A stretch of DNA of 64,000 bases from Galeopsis tetrahit (lineage: Eukaryota > Streptophyta > Magnoliopsida > Lamiales > Lamiaceae): contig OY776124.1 of the NCBI GenBank assembly GCA_963675135.1, positions 21,326,066 through 21,390,065 of the forward strand, given 5' to 3'. The translations under genes were made by a program, and so were the position numbers. Under the pieces are notes generated by a model that searched no databases, was not told the DNA's origin, and saw only the letters and a list, made by a program, of their open reading frames with translations. Positions 49,801 to 60,123 of the stretch are shown here, one piece after another; positions within the stretch are counted from its first letter, which is position 1, and every line of letters starts with the position of its first letter.

Positions 49801-51571
49801 CCTTGGCTCCTCCTCTGAGCATACTTTCATAGGTATACTCCTCCTCATCTCCACTTGAATGGGGACTTTGGGTTATAGGGGAGTTGGCTCTGGGTTCTCC
49901 TATCAAAGCTTCAGGCAGATTAAGTTCAGGGATGTTGGCTTCAGAAGGGTTGGGTGCAGTAGAAGGATCTTCAGTTGCTTTTGAGAGCAATGGGTCTGAA
50001 GGGGCTTTACTCAAGGGGGTTGGCTCATTGAGTGCATGCTCTAAGAGTTTTGAATAATTCAGCATGGATGAGTCAAGGGGAGACAGGAGTCTTGTCTCAT
50101 CTACTGCTAAGTCAGCAAGCACATCTATGCCACTTCTTTGCACATTTCCTTCAGGAGAATATCTCTTAGTGAGATTTACAGAGGTAATGGGTTGGTTGGA
50201 AGGGGTGACATGGGTTTCAGGGGAGTTGGGCTCAAGATACTGAATTTCAGGGAGGTTGGCCTCTATGGGTTGACCTTCAGGGACTTTGGATTCTGGAGTT
50301 CCAGAACCAGATGAATTGGTCCTTGACATGGATTTGGCCCTGCTTTCAGCTCTGCTCTCCCTTAGAGCCAATTGAAGAGACCTCTCTTCTTGCAGCTCCA
50401 ACACCTTTTCAGTAGGTTTGGCCCTTCTCTTGCTGGCCCTGCTACTTCCACTTCCTTCCTTCTCAGGGATAACTTCCCTGATTCTCTTATCACCCTTAGA
50501 CTTTTGTCTAGTCTCATTGTACTTTTGCCTGAGTTCTTCTGAATGATCAGATGGCACTTGTACACCTTCTCTAGCAACTTCTTCAATCTCAATTGAAGCA
50601 TCTGAATTCTCTTCTGAGATTCTCTGAGACATTTTCCTTGTCTTGACAGCCCTGGCCTTTGTTCTCTTTTTCATCTTAGGCTTCTCTTCCTCCTGTTCTT
50701 CAGCAGGCTTGGCCAATAGCATCCTTCTTTTCTCAGTTTTCTTACTGAGCTTTCTGAACAGGATCTTTTGGGCTGGGAGGGGCTTTGCAAAGGTCTGCAT
50801 CTGGGAATAGTGGGAAAACCTCTCAATCAACAAGCTTGCCCTGGTGCAATACTTGATTTTCCCTTCTAGCACCACCTTGTTGTGGGCTTTCACCTTAAAT
50901 TTAGCCTTCTCCTTCATCATCTCAGACATGATGAAGGTCCTCCAATCAAACTTGATGCCCTTATCACTGGCATCAATAATGGCAGCCATGATTCTGATCC
51001 TTGGCTGGCTGACCTGCTCTAGGCTTCCAGTGTTGCTTAAGAGGCTCTTAGCAACTACCTCAAAGAGATTAAGAAACTCTGGCTTGAGAGTTTTCTTGTT
51101 TTGAGTTGAGGAGAGAGGGCCTGGAACTAATAACCACTCTTGGGCTATTTCCTCTTCATGTCCAGTGCCATACACTTCTGGATTCCTTCCCTCATAAGGC
51201 AATCCAAAAGCTCCTTCCAGATCCTCTGAGGAGAATCTAACTCTATGGAATCTCTCCTCTTCCTCTCCTTCAGCTGTGTAGGATAGCCTGGTTGACACTT
51301 CACCATCTTCAGGCTTGCCTCTCCATTTGAGGAAGGCAAAGAATTCTGCCATATAACTCTCCAGGCAAGAGCTTGGTCTTTCTTCCAAGAACTTCTGGAG
51401 ACCAGCCCTTCTCAACCATCTCAGGGTTGGAGTAACCTCAAGATCCTCACTTTCAAATGAAATAATTGGCTCAAAGTGAAGATTGTTCTTGTTGCTTAGA
51501 TAGCCAAAATCTAGGTCTAGATCCTTGTTGGAGAAATCAACAAGCATTTCAGGTCTAACCTTGGGGGCCAT
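46844..51571 (-). pseudogene. RT-6 ORF3, ~1,575 codons with two nonsense codons
   Basis: The ATG at 51571 starts a very long frame ending in TAA/TGA at 46844. Residues 1-280 are globular with IRIMAAIIDASDKGIKFDW near 192, shared with RT-1 and RT-2. A very long acidic, Ser/Pro/Glu-rich middle follows, with many N-x-P-E units (ANLPE, PNSPE, ANIPELNLPE), then a coiled coil (about 1000-1120). A basic C-terminal domain (RARDERRANFQKPRRRR, WVPIQLNDTWEEAKREFVYDFYVI) ends the frame. Stops at 48266-48268 and 47450-47452 are in frame, and the homologous RT-5 ORF3 reads through both positions with sense codons. No signal peptide or membrane segment is visible, so 'envelope' is positional only. Confidence 0.87.
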
Positions 51572-52249
51572 TGAAAATTGCAGAAAAAATTGATGAAGAA
51601 TGAGAGAGTTTGAAGAACTTTTGAGTTAGGGTTTCGAATACTTGGGGAAGAAGTGTTTGTGGATATCTTAAGACTTGTGAATATTCTTAAAAAGAATGTT
51701 TGTCAATGAGTTGGTAAGGTCTTGATACAATTCAAAGATGAGCAAAAATGGAAATCCAAAATGGACGGCTAGGATTGATTTCAGGGGAGTTGTCCATTTT
51801 TGATCCAATGGTCAAAAACCAATGTAACAGTGAAATAACTGTTTTATTCAAAACGTGAGTGGTTTTAAATGTTTGTTTAAGGCTGGGGATTTTTCGAGAT
51901 AGATCATGTCCCAAAAAGTTTAATGCAAACAAGAGTTAAATCTTGGCATTTAATGCATGGAAAGTGACCTTTTGGGTGGGAGACAAATTAAATCCCAAAA
52001 AGGTGAAAACTGTATTTCAATGGGACAGATTTCGAAATAGGTTTTGATCACCAAAAATAGGTACTTATCATACCAAGATTTGGTTTGATAGCTAGGACAA
52101 CTTATCTGACCCTACATGGACAAGTGTCCTGAAGAACTGTGGACAAGTGTCCTGAAGAGGTAAGGTCATGTTTCTGAATTTCAGTAGACTTGACCAAGTC
52201 TGCTGAAGCTTGAGTTTGTTTCCCCCTTAATCAATGAGCTTCTTTGGAC
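51572..52249 (-). other. RT-6 spacer between pol and ORF3
   Basis: There are 678 bases without a credible ORF. An internal polypurine tract (sense TGATTAAGGGGGAAA at 52219-52233) lies just after pol. Next to it are repeated GGACAAGTGTCCTGAAGA units at about 52121-52160. Copies of the TCAGGGGAGTTGTCC word are also present (near 51781). Confidence 0.65.
52219..52233 (-). other. internal polypurine tract of RT-6
   Basis: Sense TGATTAAGGGGGAAA about 20-30 bases downstream of the pol stop; counterpart of the tracts at 4256-4274 (RT-1) and 16711-16723 (RT-2). Confidence 0.5.
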
Positions 52250-55200
52250 TTATTTGTCCAACTTCCCTGGATCAAGTAATCCCAACTCTGCTGATAGCTC
52301 CAGAAATCTTGCCTCTGCAAGTGGCTTGGTTAATATATCAGCTTTTTGATGGTCTGTGTGAATTTTCACTAGCTTGATATCCTTCTTCTCCACATGATCT
52401 CTAATGAAGTGGTGCTTGATGTCCACATGCTTGCATCTTGTGTGCAAGACAGGATTTTGTGATATAGCAATGGCACTATTGTTATCACAGAAAATTGGCA
52501 CTTCAGTAGAGTTGACTTTGTAGTCTCTGAGTTGTTGTCTTAGCCAAAGAATTTGAGCACAACAACTTCCAGCAGCAACATATTCAGCTTCAGTGGTGGA
52601 AGTGGCCACTGTGTTCTGCTTCTTGGAGAACCATGAAATAAGCTTGTTGCCCAAGAATTGACAAGTCCCTAAAGTGGACTTTCTGTCAATCCTACATCCT
52701 CCATAATCAGCATCTGAGTAGCCAGTTAGCTCAATATTGTCATCAGCAGGGTACCAAAGGCCTAGATTCTCAGTGCCTTTGAGATACCTCAAAATCCTCT
52801 TTGCAGCCTCAAGGTGGCTTTTCTTAGGATTTGCTTGAAATCTTGCACAAACACCTACTGCAAAGGTGATATCAGGTCTGCTGGCAGTGAGATAGAGGAG
52901 TGAACCAATTATTCCTCTATACTCAGTAGAGTTGGTTGGAATACCACTCTCATCAGGATCCATCTTCCAATTTGTGTTTATAGGGATCCTTACTGGCTTG
53001 CTGGTTATACACCCAAACTTTTTGATCATTTCTCTGGTGTACTTAGCTTGGTTGATGAAGATTCCTTCTTTAGATTGCTTGACTTGTAGACCCAAAAAGA
53101 AGTTCATCAACCCCATCATGGACATCTCAAACTTGCTTTGCATGAGCTTGGAGAATTTCTCACATAGCTTCTCATTAGGGGATCCAAAAATTATGTCATC
53201 CACATAAATTTGGACAAGCAAGATGTCCTCTCCTTCAGATATTCTGAAGAGAGTTCTGTCCACTGTTCCCTTGGTGAATCCATGATCCAAGAGGAATTGT
53301 GACAGTGTATCATACCAAGCCCTAGGGGCTTGTTTGAGTCCATATAGAGCTTTCTTGAGTCTGTAAACTTGGTTTCCAATTTCAAACCCTGGTGGTTGCT
53401 CCACATAGACTTCTTCTTTCAAGACTCCATTCAGAAAGGCACTCTTGACATCCATTTGGTATACTTTGAACCTCTTGTGGGCTGCATAGGCTAGAAAGAG
53501 CCTTATTGCTTCTAGCCTTGCCACAGGTGCAAATGTCTCATCATAGTCAATGCCTTCATGTTGGCAATACCCTTTTGCCACTAGTCTTGCTTTGTTTCTG
53601 ACAATCACATCATTTTCATTTTTCTTGTTCTTGAACACCCACTTTGTTCCAATAACATTTTGATGTGAGGGTCTGTCCACCAGCTCCCATACTTCATTTC
53701 TGGTGAATTGGTTCAGTTCTTCCTGCATGGCTGTGATCCAATTGGCATCTTGAAGTGCTTCCTCAATATCTTTTGGTTCCTGTTCTGACAAGAAACAACA
53801 GAACATAGCACTTTCACCATGAAACTTTCTGGTTCTGACTCCTATACTTGGATCACCAAGTATCATGTCAGTAGGATGGTCAGATAACCAGGTCCTTCTT
53901 TTCCTGATCTCTTCAGTAGAGTTGTCCTCTACTGAAGGTGAGTCATTTTGATCATAGAATTCAGGATAATTTAATGCAGGATCTAATTCAGGATCATAAT
54001 TAGGGGTGTTGTCCTCAATGTCAGGGACATTGGCATTTTCAACATTTTGAGTTCCCCCTTGATTATTTGACCCATTAACTACCTCTGCAGGAGCTGCTTC
54101 TTCATTGGTAGTTGTTACCTGGATGTGAACTGGGATTGGTTCATTCAGTTCACCATTTCCATCTGTGGGATTTGTCTCAGGAAGGTTGCCTTCAGGATGG
54201 TTGTCCAATGTTGTATGTTCAGGTAGGTTGATTGGGACAATTTCTATGAGTTCAGTGTCTTTGTCTTTTAGGCTTAATCTGGTTGTCCTCTGTGTGATTT
54301 CTTCAGGTTCCAACTGATCATTCCTGATCTCAAAGATAGATTCATCAAACACAACATGAGGTGTTTCTTCCACTATAAGGAATTTCTTGTTGTAGACTCT
54401 GAAAGCTCTACTGATTTGAGAGTATCCAAGAAATACTCCCTCATCAGCTTTGCTGTCAAAGGCTTTCAACTGTTCTTTCCCATTATTGTGAATGAAACAT
54501 TTACAACTGAATATATGAAAGTATGACACTTTAGGCATTCTTCCTTTCCAGAGTTCATAGGGGGTTTTGCCTTGCCCCTTAGTGATCAAACATCTATTTT
54601 GAGTATGGCATGCAGTGTTTATAGCTTCAGCCCAAAACCTCTTAGGTAGATTTGAGTCAGCAATTAGAGTTCTAGCAGCTTCTTTTAAGGTTCTATTCCT
54701 TCTTTCTGCAACTCCATTTTGTTGGGGAGTTCTAGCTGCTGAGGTTTCATGAGCTATTCCATTTGATGTGCAGTACTCATTGATGTATGAATTAATGAAC
54801 TCAGTGCCTTTATCAGATCTTATCTTGATAATACTAAGGCTTTTCTCATTTGACAATCTCTTGAGAAGTTCAGGAAGTTTGACTTGTGTTTCCTTCTTAT
54901 TAAGGAGAAATACTACCCATGTGAACCTAGAGAAGTCATCTACTACCACTAATGTGTATTTTCTACCATTTATGCTTGAAGGGGTGATTGGTCCAAATAG
55001 ATCCATATGTAGAAGTTCAAGTACCCTTTCAGTGGAAATGACTGGTTTTCCTTTGAATGAGGCTTTAATCTGTTTTCCTTCTTGACATGGTTTACACACA
55101 TGTTCCTTAATGAAAACCTCATTAGGTAGTCCTTTAACTAATGCATTTCTAGCAAGTTTATTCATAGATTTGAAGTTCAGGTGGTTTAGCCTCTTGTGCC

Positions 55201-55639
55201 ATAGCCAACTTTGTTCACTAGAACTTTTAGCAATGAAACATGTAGCATCAGTAGACTTGTCCCAGTCTGCAAAATACACATTTCCCTTCCTAGTTCCAGT
55301 CAATAGGGTTTGTTGAGTTTTATCTTTAATTAGGCACTTTCCACTTGAGAACTCAACATTAAAATCTTTATCACAGAATTGACTGATACTCAGGAGATTA
55401 TATTTGAGACCAGCTACATAAGATACATTGGTTACTTTGATGTTACCAATCATCAAAGTACCATAACCTTTTGTTGTTGCTTGTGAGCTGTCTCCAAAGG
55501 TGACATTTGGGCCTTCTTTTTCAATAAAATCAGAGAGGAGTTCCTTGTTTCCAGTCATGTGCCTTGAGCATCCACTGTCAAGGTACCATGCTGTCTTTTT
55601 GTTCATGCTCCTCTTCTTGTGGCCCATTGGTACCTGCAA
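52250..55639 (-). CDS. pol: RT-6 Pol polyprotein
   Basis: An open frame of 1,129 codons. Protease WYLDSGCSRHMTG (18-30), HHCC motif WHKRLNH...CKPCQEGKQ (~150-200), and integrase with HMDLFGP, IRSDKGTEFIN and TPQQNGVAERR. Reverse transcriptase has QMDVKSAFLNG and YVDDIIFGS (~813). RNase H has SDADYGG, TSTTEAEYVAAGS and RCKHVDIKHHFIRDH. A long acidic, Pro-rich linker (about 440-600) separates integrase from RT and contains PEGNLPETNP-type units like those of ORF3. All catalytic residues that I can identify are present. It is in the same frame as gag, separated by a TAA; the first codons are TTG CAG. Confidence 0.93.
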   Translation of the reverse strand: MQVPMGHKKRSMNKKTAWYLDSGCSRHMTGNKELLSDFIEKEGPNVTFGDSSQATTKGYGTLMIGNIKVTNVSYVAGLKYNLLSISQFCDKDFNVEFSSGKCLIKDKTQQTLLTGTRKGNVYFADWDKSTDATCFIAKSSSEQSWLWHKRLNHLNFKSMNKLARNALVKGLPNEVFIKEHVCKPCQEGKQIKASFKGKPVISTERVLELLHMDLFGPITPSSINGRKYTLVVVDDFSRFTWVVFLLNKKETQVKLPELLKRLSNEKSLSIIKIRSDKGTEFINSYINEYCTSNGIAHETSAARTPQQNGVAERRNRTLKEAARTLIADSNLPKRFWAEAINTACHTQNRCLITKGQGKTPYELWKGRMPKVSYFHIFSCKCFIHNNGKEQLKAFDSKADEGVFLGYSQISRAFRVYNKKFLIVEETPHVVFDESIFEIRNDQLEPEEITQRTTRLSLKDKDTELIEIVPINLPEHTTLDNHPEGNLPETNPTDGNGELNEPIPVHIQVTTTNEEAAPAEVVNGSNNQGGTQNVENANVPDIEDNTPNYDPELDPALNYPEFYDQNDSPSVEDNSTEEIRKRRTWLSDHPTDMILGDPSIGVRTRKFHGESAMFCCFLSEQEPKDIEEALQDANWITAMQEELNQFTRNEVWELVDRPSHQNVIGTKWVFKNKKNENDVIVRNKARLVAKGYCQHEGIDYDETFAPVARLEAIRLFLAYAAHKRFKVYQMDVKSAFLNGVLKEEVYVEQPPGFEIGNQVYRLKKALYGLKQAPRAWYDTLSQFLLDHGFTKGTVDRTLFRISEGEDILLVQIYVDDIIFGSPNEKLCEKFSKLMQSKFEMSMMGLMNFFLGLQVKQSKEGIFINQAKYTREMIKKFGCITSKPVRIPINTNWKMDPDESGIPTNSTEYRGIIGSLLYLTASRPDITFAVGVCARFQANPKKSHLEAAKRILRYLKGTENLGLWYPADDNIELTGYSDADYGGCRIDRKSTLGTCQFLGNKLISWFSKKQNTVATSTTEAEYVAAGSCCAQILWLRQQLRDYKVNSTEVPIFCDNNSAIAISQNPVLHTRCKHVDIKHHFIRDHVEKKDIKLVKIHTDHQKADILTKPLAEARFLELSAELGLLDPGKLDK

Positions 55640-55642
55640 TTA
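55634..55642 (-). promoter_or_regulatory. gag stop plus acceptor-like TTGCAG|G at gag-pol junction (RT-6)
   Basis: Sense ATC TAA TTG CAG GTA CCA ATG. The stop is immediately followed by TTGCAG|G at a pol codon boundary, and TCTAAT resembles a branch point though it is too near the AG to serve this site. Confidence 0.4.
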
Positions 55643-58111
55643 GATAGGTTTAGGTACCCTTTGAGTTTTGGGTCCTGAGAGGTTAGCTGTACCTTTGGGA
55701 ACCCAAACTTGCCTAATAACCCTGATTGATTCAAGGTGGCTAAGTTGTTTTCCTAGTGCATCAACATACACTGTCTTTCCCTTAAATGCCTTTGGGAAAG
55801 TATGTGTGAATGTGTTAACTCTGTAAGTTTCAGAGGAGTTGACCACTCTTCTGAACTTATGAGTTCTTTGTGCAGCTTGATGAAATCTTTGAGGAAAGGC
55901 CTTTTTATGACCATTACCCTTTGGCATGAAGGGTTTTGGTTGTCTCATTTTATTCTGCCTTAAAGGATGGTTTTCTTTAGGTCTATTCAGCTGAGGCTTT
56001 CTCAGATGAGTTGGCCTAGGCTGATTATACCTTGGATAATTCCTCTGAACATTGTTCAGGAGAGTTGCCCTTCCATTGGGTCTACTCTGCTGACCAATAT
56101 TCCTCTTGTGCTCAGGAGCTTTGGCCATTTCCTTAGGTTTTGGCCTATTCTCCTGAATTACTTGAGTAGGCATTTCATTCAATTTGCCCTTTCCTTTGTT
56201 CAGTGGCTGAATTACTTCATTTTCAGCTTGTTGTGCCACTGACTTAACAAAGATTCTCTTAGTGTTACTTGTAGATGCAACACTAAGACAAGGTGAAGAT
56301 TCAAATGGATCAAAACCTAATCCACTTCTTTGAGCCATAGGTCTTTGATAACTTTGAATTTCCTCTATTGCTCTAGAGGATTTGTTCAAAGCAGACATCT
56401 TTAATTTCAGGCTCTCTTCACTTGATTTAAGAATATCATACTCATGTGAGAGATTTTCAAATTTGGCATTTAGAATTTTAAGTTCAAATTCTTTTCTTTT
56501 CTGAGAGAGAAGTTGATCATCAATCTCCTTTTGTTGGTCAACTATCCTGAGATTTGCTTCCTCAAGCTTTCTCAAGACTTGTTGATACAACTCAGTAGAC
56601 TTGACATCAACAGCTACCTCAGAGTTCTTGGTGAGTTCAGTAGCTAGTCTTTCATTTTCTCTCACACAATTGTCATGAAATTCTTGTAATCTAGCGAAAT
56701 CTTCCATCAACTTTCCCAAGGAAAGTTTCAGGTTAACCTCACTAGTGTTCTGTGAGATAAATGATGGTGAACTAGAAGTAGAGGATACCTCATCATCCTC
56801 AAGAGCCATGTTGCAGACATCATCATCATCATCACTGTTGGAGAACAATCCATCAGAAGAGTTGAAACTTTCAGCACTATCAGATTCTTCACCAGCCATC
56901 ATGGCTTTTCTATTGGTGAATTTTCTGTCTCTTTTTGCTTGTCTTTCTCTTCTTTCTTTAGAGCTTAGTTCAGGGCAGTCATATTGGAAGTGCCCTTTCT
57001 TTTTGCAGTTGTAACACAGATCTTCATCATCATCCTTCTTGGATTCATCTCTTCTCTTAGATGATGAGGGTTCAGCTCTACTGGATCTTCTCCTATCAGA
57101 GGACTTGTCCTCTGATCTTCTCTCTTCAGGCTTTTTGTCCTCAGCCTGATCTTCAGGGGAATTGTATCTTCTCCTGAATTTGTTATCTTGGTAGAATTTC
57201 TTGTATCTTCCAAACCTTGTGTTGAGCTTGTCAAACCTTCTAGCCATCAAGGCTAGTTCTTCCTTCATTTCAGTCTTAGAGACTGACTTTGATGATCTGG
57301 GAGTGGGCTGCATTTCTGGTTCAGCAACTTTGGCTTTGAATGCCACTCCCTTAGTAGGATTTGAAGGTTCCTCAACAGGCTTTCTTCTATTGAGGTCAAA
57401 CTCATAGGCTTTAAGTTCTGAGAATATTTGTTGCATGGGCATAGTGGAGAGATCTTTGGTATTCTGCATCATTACAGCATAGACATCCCACTTTTGAGTG
57501 AGACTCCTTAGGATTTTCAGTCCAACCTCTCTCTTGGTGTAGACCTTGCCCAGTGAATTAATCTCATTCATCACATCAGTGAATCTACCAGCAAATTTGT
57601 CAATGGACTCATCAGTCTCCATTGAGAATTGTTCAAACTTCTGCACAGCAACTTGGAGCTTGTTCTCCTTGATTTTTTCAGTGCCCTCACACATTTCAGC
57701 AAGGGTATCCCAAATTTCTTTAGCTGTGGTGCAGTGGTAGACTCTACCCATAACTGCATCTGGAATTGTTTGATAGAGGGTGTTCATGGCAAGATAATTC
57801 AAATTATCTTTCCTCTTTTCATCAGCAGTGAAGTCATCCTCATCTTTGGGAATCAATTCCCTTATATCTGCTCTTTGCTCATCTGTCAATCTGGGGTTAG
57901 TTTGAGTAAACACAAAAGGTCCTCTTGTGATTACTCTAAGCATATCAGTATGAAGAGATGCAAGATGAGCCCTCATTCTAATTTTCCAGAAATCATAATT
58001 GTCTATTGAAAACATGGGCAGTTTGTGATGAGAAATATGATTGACTGGATTTGTGGCCATGTTGTCTAATCCTTGAACAGCAGGTGGAGGAACAGCATTG
58101 TTGTTGGCCAT
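55640..58111 (-). CDS. gag: RT-6 Gag protein
   Basis: An open frame of 823 codons from the ATG at 58111, about 130 bases after the primer-binding site. The capsid start HKLPMFSIDNYDFWKIRM is near residue 28, the capsid region runs to about 250, and an Arg/Ser/Glu-rich basic stretch follows. The zinc knuckle CYNCKKKGHFQYDC (~364-378) has all CCHC ligands. Acidic Ser-rich and coiled-coil segments come next (LRKLEEANLRIVDQQKEID...). A basic C-terminal tail has repeated RP/KP motifs. This is the only Gag of the Sirevirus lineage in the window with both an open frame and an intact knuckle. Confidence 0.93.
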   Translation of the reverse strand: MANNNAVPPPAVQGLDNMATNPVNHISHHKLPMFSIDNYDFWKIRMRAHLASLHTDMLRVITRGPFVFTQTNPRLTDEQRADIRELIPKDEDDFTADEKRKDNLNYLAMNTLYQTIPDAVMGRVYHCTTAKEIWDTLAEMCEGTEKIKENKLQVAVQKFEQFSMETDESIDKFAGRFTDVMNEINSLGKVYTKREVGLKILRSLTQKWDVYAVMMQNTKDLSTMPMQQIFSELKAYEFDLNRRKPVEEPSNPTKGVAFKAKVAEPEMQPTPRSSKSVSKTEMKEELALMARRFDKLNTRFGRYKKFYQDNKFRRRYNSPEDQAEDKKPEERRSEDKSSDRRRSSRAEPSSSKRRDESKKDDDEDLCYNCKKKGHFQYDCPELSSKERRERQAKRDRKFTNRKAMMAGEESDSAESFNSSDGLFSNSDDDDDVCNMALEDDEVSSTSSSPSFISQNTSEVNLKLSLGKLMEDFARLQEFHDNCVRENERLATELTKNSEVAVDVKSTELYQQVLRKLEEANLRIVDQQKEIDDQLLSQKRKEFELKILNAKFENLSHEYDILKSSEESLKLKMSALNKSSRAIEEIQSYQRPMAQRSGLGFDPFESSPCLSVASTSNTKRIFVKSVAQQAENEVIQPLNKGKGKLNEMPTQVIQENRPKPKEMAKAPEHKRNIGQQSRPNGRATLLNNVQRNYPRYNQPRPTHLRKPQLNRPKENHPLRQNKMRQPKPFMPKGNGHKKAFPQRFHQAAQRTHKFRRVVNSSETYRVNTFTHTFPKAFKGKTVYVDALGKQLSHLESIRVIRQVWVPKGTANLSGPKTQRVPKPI

Positions 58112-58238
58112 ATCTCAATAAGAATCAATCAATCAACAAGTAATGGATTTCAGATAGAGATCAGTTCAGTGACCACACCAAATATGTGAGTTTTGAAAAT
58201 CAAGATGGATTTTCAGAAGCAGTGGTCTTTGAACCCCT

Positions 58239-58250
58239 GCTCTGATACCA
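58239..58250 (-). other. primer-binding site of RT-6 (tRNA-iMet)
   Basis: Sense TGGTATCAGAGC, two bases after the LTR end at 58253. Confidence 0.95.
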
Positions 58251-58252
58251 CT

Positions 58253-60118
58253 TGTTGGTCCTGAAAGGAGTAGATAACAAATGTATGGGGGGGGGGGGAA
58301 TACACTTGTATGCAATTCTTGTTGAACTTTGATCAAACCAGAACTCAGCAAGGTTGTCTTGGACAACTCTGCTGAAGGTGATTAACTCTTCTAAGATAAT
58401 CAATCCACTAAGTACTATTGAGTACTTAGTTGAATAACTATCTAGGGGAGTTATATGTGCGGAATAGTGGTTGGCCCTTTAAGTTTAGACTCCTTTAATT
58501 TCTGAAATCACTTAGTCAATGTAAAACAGTCCAGTTAAGCTTCAGGGAAGTTGTCCAAAACAGTTTTGCACAGTCTTTGAATGTGTATCTTTGAAAGATC
58601 AGTTTTATGTGCAGTGTTGAGTGAATGTAAGTACTTGTAAAGTAAATCAACACAAGAGTTTATAGTGGTTCAGAGACTCAAGCTCCTACATCCACTTTCC
58701 CTGATTTAACAGGATAATTCCTTCACTCTTGGAATAATTTGTTTTATAGTGCCAAGGTGCACTTGATCAAGAACACCACTCCTTGGTGAATTGATCCCTA
58801 GGATGTCTAGAGTCCTAGTACCCTCTTCTCAACTCAGAACTGAACTGTTCTTCTCTCAACAGTCAGTTCCTACCACTTCTATTACTACAACCTTCTCACT
58901 TTCACTCTTGAAAGATATGAGGATTGAAGTAAGGTTCCAACTAATGAGATATCCTTTACAATGAAGATCAGTGTATAAGGATAGGATATCTCTCTAAGCT
59001 TGTGTATGAATATACAATTGGGTTCAGCTTAGAAGAAGTGTATAAAGACTAAGATAGTCTCTTTGAAAGCTTAAGAGCACTTGTCAACTTGTAGGATAGT
59101 TGGATATTCTTGTCAAGGTTGAGGTGCTGGTTGAGTTCAGTTGGATTCTTTCAAATGGTCTTCACACTTCTGTATTTATAGACAAAATGGAGGATTTGCC
59201 CGTTGGAGAGGCAGCCCCAAATTGCTATAAATGTCTTCCTTGAGTTCTTCAAACTGGAAGACAGATTCTTGATAGTGACATGTCCTCATTTGGGTAATAA
59301 ACGGCTGTAACAGTTTTGTCTTCATTCTGCAGCACTTTTCCCAATGTTTGACTTCTTGTTAGGACTTGGACATGGCTTCTGAAGGTTGATCCAATGATAG
59401 GACAACATTCCTTATCATCTGGACAACTCTCCTTATCATTATCAGCAGTTTTGCTTTTCAGCATGGTTGGCTTGCTCTTCTTCAGATGACTTGGCTCTTT
59501 CCCTTTATTTCTCTTGTGTATGGTCTTAGCTCATTCCTTTGAGGACCTTTAGGGACTGGTTGTCTCAATCTCTTCAGCATAGTTGATCTTAGGCTTTCAG
59601 AGCACTTGATCTTGGTCAATATAGCTGAGACAACTCCTCTGGACAACTCTCCTGATCAGCATGATTGGTCTTTTTGCATCAGAGCACTTTATACTTTAGA
59701 GTTGGCTTATCTGGACAACTCTCCTGACCAAAACCTTTGAGTAGTCTTGTCCTTTTGAGCTAGGTAGGTTTGTTCTTGCACATGGCTAGCTTCTTTGGAC
59801 AACTCTCCTGATCAGAGCTTTAAGAATACTTTCTCTGGACAACTCTCCTGATAAGAGCATCTTAGATTTCATAGAGTGTCCTTACTCTTTGTTCCAGAAT
59901 TTGAGCCTTGGGGAGACTTGATCTTGATCATCTTCAAAGCATAGGTTCCCCCTCAAATTGTGCATCTAATTGTCTAAGAGCTGCCTAACATTTCAGCTTC
60001 TCATCTAGCCTATAATCTATATGTTCTAACATTCTTAGAACATATTTTTCATTGACTTAGGCATGTCTCAGGGGGTTTTTGGTATTCAATCAAAACATAG
60101 CTCATTTTATTCCCAACA
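58253..60118 (-). repeat. 5' LTR of RT-6 (1,866 bp)
   Basis: Partner of 44537-46384. C12 homopolymer (plus-strand G at 58287-58298), palindromic AGGTTGTCTTGGACAACTCT at 58351-58370, and a core promoter at 59173-59207. Confidence 0.95.
59173..59207 (-). promoter_or_regulatory. RT-6 LTR core promoter: TATAAATA plus MSA-like site
   Basis: TATA box at 59173-59180; TCCAACGGGCA at 59197-59207, with 16 bases between, as in RT-4 and RT-5. Confidence 0.6.
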
Positions 60119-60123
60119 GGTTC
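60119..60123. repeat. target-site duplication of RT-6 (right copy, GGTTC)
   Basis: Matches 44532-44536. Confidence 0.93.

Larger units (their letters stand above)
44537..60118 (-). mobile_element. RT-6: complete Sirevirus, 15,582 bp
   Basis: Two LTRs (1,848 and 1,866 bp) with TG...CA ends, a perfect GGTTC duplication, primer-binding site, gag, pol, ORF3 and polypurine tract are all present. By eye the LTRs differ at about five bases. They also differ by a 23-base deletion in the left copy, the poly-C length (16 versus 12) and a one-base indel. The low divergence suggests a recent insertion. Gag and pol are open; ORF3 has two nonsense codons. It inserted into RT-5, a relative, near the end of its ORF3. 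Confidence 0.95.

Noticed and set aside
46844..51571. ORF3 as a genuine envelope glycoprotein
   Set aside because: No signal peptide, transmembrane segment or cysteine pattern visible in any of the ORF3 copies; composition is acidic, disordered and coiled-coil.
60107..60118. Last codons of the long minus-strand ORF inside the RT-6 LTR
   Set aside because: The frame reads by chance into the inserted LTR; RT-5 ORF3 really continues at 44536.
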